Assembly: GCF_014650435.1 (NCBI RefSeq)
Contig: NZ_BMUY01000011.1
Span: forward strand, 186,001-250,000
DNA from: Streptomyces tendae
GTDB lineage: Bacteria > Actinomycetota > Actinomycetes > Streptomycetales > Streptomycetaceae
Reading direction: 5' to 3'
DNA: 64,000 bases
Shown piece after piece: positions 19,019 to 28,455 of the stretch (its first letter is position 1; each line of letters begins with the position of its first letter). The translations under genes were made by a program, and so were the position numbers. Below the pieces are notes generated by a model. The model saw only the letters and a program-made list of their open reading frames with translations, did not search any database and was not told where the DNA came from.

Positions 19019-21082
19019 TCAGTCGGTGACGATCGCCGGGTCGCTGGTTCCCGGCCGCCCGTTCTCCACGTGCCCGGCGAAGCGGCGCAGGAAGGCCGGG
19101 TCGGTCTCGGAGGTCACCGTCACGTCGTACCAGCGGCGGCTGCGCGCGAGGTCGACGGTGTGGTGCACGGTGGCGCCGGGGCGCACGGTGAGGGTCCGGG
19201 TGCGGCCGTCGTAGGCGTTCGCGATCCGGAGCCGGGCCGTGCCGGTCCCGGTGTTGGTGAGGGTGAGCCGGAGGTCGTCGCCGCGGTGCCGTGCGGTGAC
19301 CTCGGGTCCGGCGGGTCCGGCGACCTCGTTGGCGCCCCGGAAGACCCGCAGGAAGCCGGCCGGGCCGTGCACGGTCAGGTCGTAGGAGCCGCCGGAATAC
19401 GCCGAGTTCCAGGTGTCCGCGAGGGTCTTGCCCGCCTCGGTGGTGTACGTCCAGGGGCCGTCGGTGCGGTTGCCGGAGGTGACGAGGAAGGCGGCGCCGG
19501 CCCGGGCACCGGAGGCGAGGGCCAGGGTGAACTTCCCGGCCGCCGTGTCCACGGCACCGTCCGCGTACGGCTCGTAGCGCAGCGGCCGGGTGGGGCGCGT
19601 CCCGCGTTCCTGCCGGGGCATGCCGGGGTCCGCGGGCGGCGTCGGACGGTAGTCCGGGTGGCGTTCGCGGTCCGGCGGCTCGTAGGCGTCGGTGTCCGGC
19701 AGCCGGGCCGGGCGGCTGTCCTTGCGGGAGAAGTCGAAGGCGGAGGTCAGGTCGCCGCAGACGGCGCGCCGCCACGGTGAGATGTTCGGTTCGTGGACGC
19801 CGAAGCGGCGCTCCATGAAGCGGATCACCGAGGTGTGGTCGAGGGTCTCGGAGCAGACGAAGCCGCCCTTGCTCCACGGCGAGACGACCAACATGGGCAC
19901 GCGCGGGCCCAGCCCGTAGAAGCCCTCGCGGTGGGTGGCGCTGCCCTCGAAGACGTCCAGGGAGACGTCGACTGTGGAGCGGCCCTGCGCGGCGGACTTC
20001 GGCGGCAGCGGCGGCACCACGTGGTCGAAGAAGCCGTCGTTCTCGTCGTACGTGATGAACAGGGCGGTCTTCGCCCACACCGCCGGGTTGGAGGTGAGCG
20101 CGTCCAGGACCTGGGAGATGTACCAGGCGCCGTAGTTCGAGGGCCAGTTGGAGTGCTCGGAGAAGGCTTCCGGGGCGGCTATCCAGGAGATCTTCGGCAG
20201 CGTGCCCGCCTCGACGTCGGCACGGAGCCGGTCGAAGTAGCCCTCGCCGCTCTTCGCGTCGGTGCCGGTGCGGGCCTTGTCGTACAGCGGGTCGCCGGGC
20301 TTCGCGTTCCGGTACTTGTTGAAGTACAGCAGGGAGTTGTCGCCGTAGTTGCCCCGGTAGGCGTCGTCGATCCAGCCCCAGTGGCCGGCCGCGTCGAGGC
20401 CGTCGCCGATGTCCTGGTAGATCTTCCAGGAGACTCCGGCCGCCTCCAGGCGCTCGGGGTACGTCGTCCAGTCGTAGCCGAGTTCGTCGTTGCCGAGGAC
20501 CGGACCGCCGCCCTCGCCGTCGTTGTCGGTGTGCCCGGACCACAGGTAGTAGCGGTTGGGGTCGGTGGAGCCGATGAAGGAGCAGTGGTAGGCGTCGCAG
20601 ACGGTGAAGGTGTCGGCGAGCGCGTAGTGGAAGGGGATGTCCTCGCGGGTCAGGTACGCCATGGTGGTGGTGCCCTTGGCGGGCAGCCAGCGGTCGTACT
20701 TGGCGTTGTGGTAGGCGTCCTGGCCGTCGGACCAGCCGTGCGGGAGCCCTTCGAGGAACTGCATGCCGAGGTCGTCGGCCTCCGGGTGGAAGGGCAGCAC
20801 CTCGGTGCCGTCGCCCTTGCGCTGGTGCCACACCGACCTGCCGTCGTCCAACCGGACCGGGTGCGGGTCGCCGAAGCCGCGGACCCCGCGCAGTCTGCCG
20901 AAGTAGTGGTCGAACGAACGGTTCTCCTGCATCAGGACGACGATGTGCTCGACGTCCTCGATCGACCCGGAGCGGTGGTTCGCCGGGAGCGCGGCGGCCC
21001 GGTCGATGCTCGCGGACAGGGCACTGAACGCCGTGGTGGCGCCCGCGAGTTGGAGGAATCGGCGCCGGTTCACTTCGGCCAT
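19019..21082 (-). CDS. Tat-exported phospholipase C (phosphocholine-specific type)
   Basis: A 687-residue secreted phosphoesterase of the PlcN/acid phosphatase A family. The N-terminus is a twin-arginine signal (RRRFLQ at 6-11 followed by a hydrophobic stretch). Family motifs: VVLMQENRSFDHYFG near the mature start, GSTDPNRYYLWSG, ITYDENDGFFDHVVPP and ETLDHTSVIRFMERRFG. Two C-terminal beta domains (about 500-687) of the bacterial phospholipase C_C type follow. The open frame extends upstream to 21217, but MAEVNRRRF at 21082 places the Tat signal at the N-terminus. It probably releases phosphate or choline from phospholipids. Confidence 0.92.
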   Translation of the reverse strand: MAEVNRRRFLQLAGATTAFSALSASIDRAAALPANHRSGSIEDVEHIVVLMQENRSFDHYFGRLRGVRGFGDPHPVRLDDGRSVWHQRKGDGTEVLPFHPEADDLGMQFLEGLPHGWSDGQDAYHNAKYDRWLPAKGTTTMAYLTREDIPFHYALADTFTVCDAYHCSFIGSTDPNRYYLWSGHTDNDGEGGGPVLGNDELGYDWTTYPERLEAAGVSWKIYQDIGDGLDAAGHWGWIDDAYRGNYGDNSLLYFNKYRNAKPGDPLYDKARTGTDAKSGEGYFDRLRADVEAGTLPKISWIAAPEAFSEHSNWPSNYGAWYISQVLDALTSNPAVWAKTALFITYDENDGFFDHVVPPLPPKSAAQGRSTVDVSLDVFEGSATHREGFYGLGPRVPMLVVSPWSKGGFVCSETLDHTSVIRFMERRFGVHEPNISPWRRAVCGDLTSAFDFSRKDSRPARLPDTDAYEPPDRERHPDYRPTPPADPGMPRQERGTRPTRPLRYEPYADGAVDTAAGKFTLALASGARAGAAFLVTSGNRTDGPWTYTTEAGKTLADTWNSAYSGGSYDLTVHGPAGFLRVFRGANEVAGPAGPEVTARHRGDDLRLTLTNTGTGTARLRIANAYDGRTRTLTVRPGATVHHTVDLARSRRWYDVTVTSETDPAFLRRFAGHVENGRPGTSDPAIVTD

Positions 21083-21264
21083 GGGGTGAGGGACCTCTCG
21101 CCTTGGGGGGTTCAACCGGCCGGACGGTGCCGGGTGATGACGGAATGCGCGCGAAAGGAGTGTTCCAGGAGCAGCAAACGTCAGGGAAGGGTCCGGTGGC
21201 GCTGGTGTGAAAGTCACCGGTACGCGAGGTGTGCCGGGCCTGCCTCCCGGGGATGGTCGCGATC

Positions 21265-22554
21265 ATGACAGGCATGGACACGGAAGCACCGGCAGCCCCG
21301 ACCCGACGGCCCGTACGCCAGTTGCTCGCCGCCTCGGTGGGCAACGCGGTGGAGTGGTACGACTGGTACGCCTACACCTTCCTGGCGACCTACATCGCGG
21401 ACCAGGTCTTCCCGAAGGGCGCGGACAACTCGCTGGTGCCGCTGCTGTCGACGTTCGCCGTGTTCGCGGTGGGCTTCTTCATGCGGCCCGTCGGCGGGCT
21501 GCTGATGGGCGCGATCGCGGACCGGCGGGGGCGGCGGGCCGCGCTGACGGTCACCATCCTGCTGATGGGCGGCAGCAGTCTGCTGGTCGGGCTGACCCCG
21601 ACGTACGCGGCGGCCGGGGTGCTGGCCCCGGTGGTCCTGGTCCTGGCGCGGCTGCTCCAGGGGCTGTCGGTGGGCGGCGAGTTCGCGGCCTCGACGACCT
21701 TCCTGGTGGAGTCGGCGGGGCCGGGCCGGCGCGGGCTGTTCTCCAGCTTCCAGTACGTCTCGACCACGGCGGGGCAGCTGGTGGCCTCCGGGATCGCGAC
21801 CCTGCTGGTGGACACGCTGAGCGAGGACCGGATGAACGGCTGGGGGTGGCGGCTCCCCTTCGTGTTCGGCGCCGTCCTCAGCCTGGTCGGCTTCTGGATC
21901 CGGCAGGGCGCGCAGGAGACCCGCAGCAGCGAGCAGCAACGGGCGCCGCGTCCGGCCCTGTTCGAGGCACTGCGCCGCCATCCCCGCGAGTCCCTGCTGA
22001 TCTGCGGCATCACGGCGGGCGGCACCATCGCCTACTACACCTGGACGTCGTACCTGCCGACGTACGCCGAGCTGAACGCGGGCGTGGCCAAGTCGGACGC
22101 GCTGCTCGCCGGGACGATCTCGCTGGCCTTCTTCGGGCTGCTTCAGCCGCTCGGCGGCCTGCTCTCCGACCGGTTCGGGCGCCGTCCCCTGCTGCTCTTC
22201 TTCGGTGTGGGGTTCGCGCTGCTGAGCGTGCCGCTGCTGCACTCCCTGCGCGACTCCTTCGCCGTGCTGCTGCTCGTGCAGTGCGCCGGGATGGTCCTGC
22301 TGACCGGCTTCACCTCCATCAGCGCCGCCGTCAACGCCGAGATCTTCCCGCCGCGGGTGCGGGCGGCCGGGATCGGCTTCCCCTACTCGCTCACGGTGGC
22401 GCTGTTCGGTGGCACGGCACCGTACGTGGGCACGCTCTTCAAGGACCTGGGGCATGCCGGGCTCTTCCCCTGGTACGTCGCCGTGCTGTGCCTGCTGTCC
22501 TCGCTGGTGTACCTGCGGCTGCCGGAGACGGCGCACAAGGAACTGGAGCGCTGA
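21265..22554 (+). CDS. MFS transporter, metabolite:H+ symporter type
   Basis: A major facilitator of about 429 residues with twelve predicted helices. It has the start typical of the MHS group (SVGNAVEWYDWYAYTF), the loop 2-3 motif GAIADRRGRRAAL and the repeat of that motif at LSDRFGRRPLLLF. MHS members carry organic acids or zwitterions such as 2-oxoglutarate and betaine. A choline-like substrate would fit the divergent phospholipase C, but that is speculation. Starts at 21253, 21265 and 21274 are possible; GGGGATGG upstream favours 21265. Confidence 0.87.
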   Translation: MTGMDTEAPAAPTRRPVRQLLAASVGNAVEWYDWYAYTFLATYIADQVFPKGADNSLVPLLSTFAVFAVGFFMRPVGGLLMGAIADRRGRRAALTVTILLMGGSSLLVGLTPTYAAAGVLAPVVLVLARLLQGLSVGGEFAASTTFLVESAGPGRRGLFSSFQYVSTTAGQLVASGIATLLVDTLSEDRMNGWGWRLPFVFGAVLSLVGFWIRQGAQETRSSEQQRAPRPALFEALRRHPRESLLICGITAGGTIAYYTWTSYLPTYAELNAGVAKSDALLAGTISLAFFGLLQPLGGLLSDRFGRRPLLLFFGVGFALLSVPLLHSLRDSFAVLLLVQCAGMVLLTGFTSISAAVNAEIFPPRVRAAGIGFPYSLTVALFGGTAPYVGTLFKDLGHAGLFPWYVAVLCLLSSLVYLRLPETAHKELER

Positions 22555-22608
22555 GGCGGGGCCCGTCCCGCCGGGCCCTCCTGCCGAATCTTCCCCCGGG
22601 GTTCCGGC

Positions 22609-24795
22609 TCACCGGTGCCACAGGCCGCGTGCCAGGGCCGCCTCCGTGCCGGTGAGGTAGACGGCGGTGGCCAGCCACTGGGCCGCGTACTGGTCCTGGT
22701 CGTCCCGGGCGGGGCGCCCGAAGGCGTCGCGGGGACGCCGGGCGGCCACGGCGCCGAGCGCGGCGAACAGGTCGGCGCCGGTGGCGAATCCGCCGCGGCG
22801 CAGGGCGGCGACGTGACCGGCGCGGTCGCCGTCCCCGGCGGGTTCCGCGGCGGCGCGGCGTCCGCCCGTGACCGCCAGTTCGACCAGGTCGCGTATCCGC
22901 CGCAGCGGCGAGTCGACCGGGCGGGCGTCGGCTGCGGTGACCCGGGGCGGGGGCGGGCAGTGAGCCCCGGCGGGGAAGTGCGCGTCGGCCAGCACGTCGT
23001 AGCCGAGGTCGGCGCGCTCCTGCCACTCCTGAGGCAGCCGCAGGGTCGTCGCGGCCCCGGGCACCGGGCCTACGGCCACGGGACGCAGGGTCGTGACCCG
23101 GCCGGGGTCGACACGGCCGAGGACCCGTAGCTCCAGCCCCGGACACGCGCCCAGCCGCCGGAGGTTGGCGGAGTGGGCGAGGGCGGGATGCCGGTGCGCC
23201 GGTGCCAGCCGGACGGTCGGCCCGGGGGCGTCGCCGGTGAGGACATGGACCAGTACCTCATCGCCCTCGGCGGCGACGATCCGCACGTCGCACCCGGTCA
23301 GCGGCGGGGCGTGTCCGGACCCGAGCCGGTCGGGGGCGGCGGTCGCGGGCACCGCGTCGGCCCAGGGGCGCCCGGCGGCGAAGGTGGCCCGGACACCGCG
23401 CTCCGCGAGCAGGCGGCCGTCCGGGGCGACGACCGCGCCGGTGACGACCAGACCGCCGCGGGACAGCCGCTCGTGGTCGCTCAGGAAGGACCGGACGGCG
23501 ACATGGGCGGTCCCGGCGCGGCGGGCTCGCGCCGGGCCTCCCGGTCCGACGTCGCGGAGCGTGTACCAGCGGCCGGTGTCGTCGACGAGATGGGTGACGA
23601 CGCCGCCCGCGCCACCCGGTCCGACCACCGGTTCGCGGCAGACGCCGTAGAGCCGCAGGGGCCCGTCGGGGCGGTGGTTGTGGGGGACGCCGCCGATCAG
23701 CTCGGGGTCGGGGTCGGCCGCCTTCAGGCGGTGGGTGACGAGGAGCAGTTCGCGTAGGGCGGTCACCAACTCGTCCGCCCGGTGGGCCCGGTGGGCGCCC
23801 TGCGGGTCACGCGTCGCGCGCAGGTGGCGTACGACTGCGAGGGCCGCGCCCTCCGCACGGTGCAGTCCGGCCAGGCGGGCCGTGTGCGCGGCCCGGAGCA
23901 ACTCGGCCTGCGGGACCGCGCCCGCGGCGACGGATCCGGCGGCCAGGACCGCCGAGGCTGCCGCCCAGATCCCACCGGCGGCCCGGACCTGCGCGGCGGA
24001 CGGGCGGCGTCCCGGCACGGCGGGAGACACCGGTCCCGCGCTGGACACCGCGCGCACGGCGCGGGCGGCGGGCCCAGTGGGCACGGCCGGCCCACCGGGC
24101 AGGGCGGTTGCGGCGGACGGGGCGGCATCCGTGGGCAAGGCCGGTCCGGCAGACGAGACAGGTCCAGCGGTTGAAGCGCCCTCGGCGGACGGGACGCGTC
24201 CGGCAGGCGGGACGGGCCCGGCGGACGGGACGGCTGCGGCGGACGGAGCGCCCTCGGGAGACGGGTCGGTGTGGAGGCCGGCGGACGGATCACGGCCGGG
24301 GGCGGGGCCGGCAGACGGATCACGGCCGGGGCCGGGGCCGGCAGACGGATCACGGCCGGGGCCGGGGCCGACAGACGGATCACGGCCGGGGCCGGGGCCG
24401 ACAGACGGATCACGGCCGGGGCCGGGGCCGACAGACGGATCGCGGTCGGGCGACGGGCCCGGTTGCCGGGGCGGGATCGCGTCGGCGACCGGGCTCGCGG
24501 CCAGGGCCGCGGTGCGGTGGAGGCAGCGCGGGGACAGCAGGCAGGTGCAACGGGCCTGGTCGGGGGAGGTGATCGTGCCGGACGGGCCGGGGGCCAGGGT
24601 CACCCACGCGTCCGCGCCGCAGCGGATGCCGTACGTTCCGTCCTCGGCGAGCTCGACGGGCGTGTTGGCCAGCGACTCGACGGCCTGGTCGAGTCTGCCG
24701 CGCAGCCGGGTGGTCAGGCTCTCCACCGCGGCGGCGAGCACCTGCGGTGAGACCGGTGGGAGCGGGGCACCGGCGTCCCTGCGGGGCGGGGTCAT
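22609..24795 (-). CDS. SWIM zinc-finger protein (YehQ-like)
   Basis: A 728-residue protein with a SWIM motif CxCx5CxH (C83, C85, C91, H93), a small zinc module that binds DNA or protein. Between the SWIM motif and the rest lie six decapeptide copies of the form GPGPGRDPSV (about 112-173) and then a long Pro/Ala/Ser-rich linker. The C-terminal 350 residues are globular and not recognised. It is the last gene of the four-gene operon; its ATG overlaps the end of the DUF5682-vWA gene by four bases. In E. coli, SWIM protein YehQ is encoded next to vWA protein YehP in a comparable operon. Function inferred only from that context. Confidence 0.82.
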   Translation of the reverse strand: MTPPRRDAGAPLPPVSPQVLAAAVESLTTRLRGRLDQAVESLANTPVELAEDGTYGIRCGADAWVTLAPGPSGTITSPDQARCTCLLSPRCLHRTAALAASPVADAIPPRQPGPSPDRDPSVGPGPGRDPSVGPGPGRDPSVGPGPGRDPSAGPGPGRDPSAGPAPGRDPSAGLHTDPSPEGAPSAAAVPSAGPVPPAGRVPSAEGASTAGPVSSAGPALPTDAAPSAATALPGGPAVPTGPAARAVRAVSSAGPVSPAVPGRRPSAAQVRAAGGIWAAASAVLAAGSVAAGAVPQAELLRAAHTARLAGLHRAEGAALAVVRHLRATRDPQGAHRAHRADELVTALRELLLVTHRLKAADPDPELIGGVPHNHRPDGPLRLYGVCREPVVGPGGAGGVVTHLVDDTGRWYTLRDVGPGGPARARRAGTAHVAVRSFLSDHERLSRGGLVVTGAVVAPDGRLLAERGVRATFAAGRPWADAVPATAAPDRLGSGHAPPLTGCDVRIVAAEGDEVLVHVLTGDAPGPTVRLAPAHRHPALAHSANLRRLGACPGLELRVLGRVDPGRVTTLRPVAVGPVPGAATTLRLPQEWQERADLGYDVLADAHFPAGAHCPPPPRVTAADARPVDSPLRRIRDLVELAVTGGRRAAAEPAGDGDRAGHVAALRRGGFATGADLFAALGAVAARRPRDAFGRPARDDQDQYAAQWLATAVYLTGTEAALARGLWHR
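24281..24460. repeat. 30-bp tandem repeat inside the SWIM gene
   Basis: Six in-frame copies start at 24281, 24311, 24341, 24371, 24401 and 24431. They differ at one to three positions, the last one (GATCGCGGTCGGG) being the most diverged. They encode a Gly-Pro-Arg-Asp-Ser decapeptide. Copy number is likely to vary between strains by slippage. Confidence 0.9.
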
Positions 24796-27700
24796 CGGGC
24801 GGCTCCCCGGACCTGTTCGCCGACCCAGCGGGCGAGCGCGAGCGGACTGAGCGCGGCCACCGGCATCCCGGCGGCGGCGAGTCGGCGGGCGACCGGCACG
24901 GAGTAGCGGGGCGCTCCCCCGGCGTCGAGCGCGGCACAGCCCAGCAGCCGGACGCCGGCGGACACCAGGGCTCCCGCCTGGGCCAGCAGCCCCTCGACCG
25001 CGGCGCCCTCCTCGAAGTCGCTGACGACCACCACGAGGGTCCGGTCCGGCACCTTCACCAGGGGACGGGCGTGGGCGAGGCCGGCCGCGATGTGGGTGCC
25101 GCCGCCGATCCTCACCTCGAGGAGCAGTGAGAGGGGGTCGGCGACCAGGCCGGTGAGGTCGGCGACCTGGGTGCTGAAGGTGAGGAAGTGGGTGGAGAGC
25201 ATGGGTGCCCCGGCCAGGACCGCGGCGGTGAGCGCCGCCCACACCACGGAGTCCTCCATGGAGGCGGAGACGTCGACGACGAGGATCAGCCGCCAGTCGT
25301 TCCGCCGCGCGGTGCGGGTCTTGAACACCGGCCGTTCGGGGACGATTTCGACCCGTCCGTCCTCCCGCCTGCGGGTGTGGACGAGGTTGGCCCGCAGTGT
25401 GCGGGGCAGGTCGAGCGGGCCGCCGGGGCGCCGGGTGGGGAGCGGGGTGGTCAGGCCGGTCAGCGTGGGGCGCACTCGGGTGGCGAGTTCCCGGGTGAGT
25501 TCCTCGACCAGCCGTTTCACGAGCGGCCGCAGCGCGGCCAGCCGCTGTTCGGGCATTCCTCTGGCCAGCGACAGCACGGTGGACAGCAGTTCCACGGAGG
25601 GGCGCGCGGTGGTGGCGTCGAGGAGGTCGACGGCGTCCGTACGCCCGTCGGCGACGGCGCGCGCGAGGACTTCCTCCCTGATGTCCGCGCCGAAGAGGGC
25701 CTGGAGGTCCTCGGCCCAGTGCCGGACGCTGGGGTAGCCGCGCGAGCGGCCGCCGGTCCGGTCGTCTCCCCTGTCTCCCCCGTCTCCGCCACCGTCCTCG
25801 CCGGCGGCTGGTCCGTCCGCGCCGGGTTCCGGCTCGGTGCCACCTGCGCCGTCTCCGTTCCCTCCCGTCCCCCCACTGCCCTCTCCCGCTCCGTCCGCCT
25901 CCCGCTCGAACAGTTCGTCCAGGGCGCGGGCGTACGGCCACAGGGTGTCCGGGAGTCGCGCGGTGTCGCGGCCCAGCAGCAGCCGCCAGCGGTCGGCGGG
26001 GCCGAGCCGTGGGGCATCGGCGGCGGGCAGGGCCTCGGAGGCGGGACGCACCGTCGGCGGCGCGGTGTCCGAGGTGGCCCCGACGCGTCCCGGTGCCGGG
26101 GCACGCACCAGGCCCGCCAGGCCCAGGTTCCACAGCAGGGCGTACCCCTCGTCGTCGGCCGCGGCCCACCGTCCGACCAGCTCGGCCGGTGCGGGGAGGC
26201 GGAGGTCGGGCCGGTCGCCCAGGCGGTCGGAGACGACCGCGAGCACCCGGGTCCGTCCCGCCGGGGTGAGCGCCCGGAAGCCGCCGCGCAAGGCGTACAG
26301 CCGGTCGAGGAAGCCGCGGTCGCTCATGGACTCCACGCGCTCGAACAGCGGGCCCAGCGCGGTGGACGCGGACTCGATCAGTGGTCCGGCCGCGACCAGC
26401 ACGCCGGTGAGCCGGCGTTCCAGCCGGTGCCGGCCGTCCGGTCCCGTCGCGGTGTCCACCCAGCCGGCGAGCCTCGCGCCCAGCACGTCCGAGCCGTCGA
26501 GGTCCAACAGGACTCGGGCGGCCTGGGCAGCGCCCTGGAGGAGCGGGGAGCCGGTGCGGGAGAGCGCGTACAGCTCGCTGTCGAGCCGCAGGCCGAGCCG
26601 GTCCTCGGCGCAGCGGACGGCGAGGGTGACGACCGCGACGGCGTCCCGGGTCTCGTCGCTGCCGGCCAGCCCCGGCAGGACGCGGACGGCGGCTTCCGAC
26701 AGGAGGTCGGCGAGCCGGGCCGCCCGGGCCCGGACGCGTTCGGTGGTGCCGGGCAGGTGCCGTCGGCGCAGGGACTCCAACAGGTCGAGTGCGTCGAGCA
26801 GTTCGGGGAGGCCGGCGGCGCCCGGCAGGACGCGCTCGGCCTCCGTGAGGCCGTCGAGGAGCAGGTCGGCGAGCGCGCACCGGGCCGCCGCGCCCAGCAG
26901 CGCGACGACCCGGGCCGGGGTGACCCGGCCGGCCTCGGCCGCCCTGCGGTGGTTCTCCCGGAGGGTCCCGTCGGCCGCCTGGGCGGCGGTGACGCCCCGG
27001 ACGCCGACGAGGTCGAGGCGGGCGGCGACCGACGGGGTCCACGCGGCCCGCCAGCGGGTGGTGAGGGCGCTGCCCTCCCCGGCCGCGGTCACCTCGACGG
27101 GCTCCGCGTAGCCCACGCCGCATTCCCGCAGGCGCTGGAACAGGATCTCCCGCCGGGCGTCGAGGTCGGTACGCAGCGGCGTGAGCCGGAGGTCCCGGCT
27201 GCCCGGGTCGGCCGGTCCGGGCAGCCGCAGCGCAGCCAGTTCCGCCTCCACCCAGGGGCCGAGGCCGGAGCGGGGGGTGCCGGGCGCGAGCCGGCCGCGG
27301 CCCGAGCCGACGAGGACGGCGCCCAGTTCCCGGTCGGGGGCCCGGCCCCGGCCGAGTACGGACGTCACCGCCTCCAGCAGTTCCCCGCGGCCGGGGGCGG
27401 GCAGGCCGCGCAGGGTGCCGAGGTCGCAGGCCAGTCGCAGGGTCTCGACGGCCTCACCGGTGCCTGCCGTGTCGCCGGACGCGCGGATCTCGCGGCACAG
27501 CTCGGTGAGGAACCGGGCGGCGGCGTCACGGATGCGGGCGGGGTCGCCGCCGGCGTCGAGCACCGCCTGCTGCCAGCGCGGGTCGCGGATGCCGGCCGGG
27601 TAGCCGGAGCGGGGGTCCAGCAGGGCGAAGGCGTAGGGCACGAGGGACGTGACGACCGGGGTGCCGTGGCCCGGCGTCCCCGGCCCCGGGGCCGCGGCGG

Positions 27701-28370
27701 CCCCGGCCTCGGCCTGCACGGACTTGGCCCGCTCGCCCGAGTCGGCCAGGGCGGGTGCGTGGAACGCGCCGACCACCGCCGCGACCCGGCGCTGCCCCAC
27801 CTCGGCGAGGACCCGGCGCATGTGTGCCTCGCGGGCCAGGTCACCGGTCGCGATCCCGCCGTGGGCCGCGGTGTCCTCGCGCAGCGCCCGCCCGAAGGCG
27901 AGGGCCGCGCGGCGCACCGCCTCGGGAGCGCTGCCGGGCGCCAGTGCCTCGACGGTGCGCTCCCACAGCGCGTCGACCTCGACACCGGTACCGTCCGGCG
28001 GCGCGCAGGACCATCCCTGGCGCGCCAGCGGCAGGTCGCAGCAGACCACCTCCACTCCCCGGTCCCGCGCCCAGCGGATCGCCGCCAGTTCCGGCGAGAA
28101 GTCGGCGAGCGGGTAGAAGTGCAGCCGTCCGTCGTCGTACGCACCGCTCAGGGCCACCGGCGCCACGGTCCTCCGGTCGGCGAGGTACGGCAGCCACGGC
28201 TGGAAGTCGGCCGGCAGTTCCACGCAGACGACCTCGGGGTCCGCGGCGTCCAGCAGCCCGGGGACGGCGACGGCCAGGGCGGGACTGTGATGGCGTACGC
28301 CGATCAGGTAGGGCTGCGCGGGGGCGGCCGGTGCCACCGTCTCGCCGAGGCTCTCTTTGTGTGCGGTCAT
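24792..28370 (-). CDS. DUF5682-vWA fusion protein (YehM-YehP-like)
   Basis: A 1,192-residue protein combining two modules that are usually separate genes. The N-terminal part (about 15-790) fits DUF5682: YLIGVRHHSPALA, VCVELPADFQPWLPYL and VGAFHAPAL. After an acidic Gly/Glu/Asp linker (about 850-900) comes a von Willebrand factor A domain with an intact MIDAS: DVSAS at 1033-1037, the GGGT threonine at 1092 and SDFEE near 1117. vWA domains of this type normally pair with a MoxR AAA+ ATPase, but none is encoded nearby. In E. coli the two halves are YehM and YehP. No strong ribosome-binding site precedes ATG 28370. Biological role unknown; the operon type has been discussed among MoxR-vWA systems. 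Confidence 0.85.
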   Translation of the reverse strand: MTAHKESLGETVAPAAPAQPYLIGVRHHSPALAVAVPGLLDAADPEVVCVELPADFQPWLPYLADRRTVAPVALSGAYDDGRLHFYPLADFSPELAAIRWARDRGVEVVCCDLPLARQGWSCAPPDGTGVEVDALWERTVEALAPGSAPEAVRRAALAFGRALREDTAAHGGIATGDLAREAHMRRVLAEVGQRRVAAVVGAFHAPALADSGERAKSVQAEAGAAAAPGPGTPGHGTPVVTSLVPYAFALLDPRSGYPAGIRDPRWQQAVLDAGGDPARIRDAAARFLTELCREIRASGDTAGTGEAVETLRLACDLGTLRGLPAPGRGELLEAVTSVLGRGRAPDRELGAVLVGSGRGRLAPGTPRSGLGPWVEAELAALRLPGPADPGSRDLRLTPLRTDLDARREILFQRLRECGVGYAEPVEVTAAGEGSALTTRWRAAWTPSVAARLDLVGVRGVTAAQAADGTLRENHRRAAEAGRVTPARVVALLGAAARCALADLLLDGLTEAERVLPGAAGLPELLDALDLLESLRRRHLPGTTERVRARAARLADLLSEAAVRVLPGLAGSDETRDAVAVVTLAVRCAEDRLGLRLDSELYALSRTGSPLLQGAAQAARVLLDLDGSDVLGARLAGWVDTATGPDGRHRLERRLTGVLVAAGPLIESASTALGPLFERVESMSDRGFLDRLYALRGGFRALTPAGRTRVLAVVSDRLGDRPDLRLPAPAELVGRWAAADDEGYALLWNLGLAGLVRAPAPGRVGATSDTAPPTVRPASEALPAADAPRLGPADRWRLLLGRDTARLPDTLWPYARALDELFEREADGAGEGSGGTGGNGDGAGGTEPEPGADGPAAGEDGGGDGGDRGDDRTGGRSRGYPSVRHWAEDLQALFGADIREEVLARAVADGRTDAVDLLDATTARPSVELLSTVLSLARGMPEQRLAALRPLVKRLVEELTRELATRVRPTLTGLTTPLPTRRPGGPLDLPRTLRANLVHTRRREDGRVEIVPERPVFKTRTARRNDWRLILVVDVSASMEDSVVWAALTAAVLAGAPMLSTHFLTFSTQVADLTGLVADPLSLLLEVRIGGGTHIAAGLAHARPLVKVPDRTLVVVVSDFEEGAAVEGLLAQAGALVSAGVRLLGCAALDAGGAPRYSVPVARRLAAAGMPVAALSPLALARWVGEQVRGAAR

Positions 28371-28406
28371 GGATCCAGGTGCGGGGGGCAGAGGCGGTCA
28401 GGAGGA

Positions 28407-28447
28407 GGGGGAGGGGGACGGCCGCCCGACGATCGGCCCCCTCCCCC
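28407..28447 (-). terminator. intra-operon GC hairpin
   Basis: GGGGGAGGGGG (28407-28417) pairs perfectly with CCCCCTCCCCC (28437-28447) across a 19-base loop, directly after the stop codon of the 1,685-residue protein gene and before the DUF5682-vWA gene. It could terminate part of the transcription or stabilise the upstream message. The strand with G-runs could instead fold into a G-quadruplex. Confidence 0.5.
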
Positions 28448-28455
28448 GGCAGTCG

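Noticed and set aside
24281..24460. CRISPR array suggested by the 30-base regular repeats.
   Set aside because: There are no unique spacers; units abut directly, stay in frame and encode a peptide repeat.
22609..27123. A minus-strand open frame of about 1,500 codons that runs from within the vWA gene into the SWIM gene.
   Set aside because: Its first part reads the vWA gene in the wrong frame (Arg/Gly/Pro-rich). Only its end is the genuine SWIM gene, which starts at 24795.
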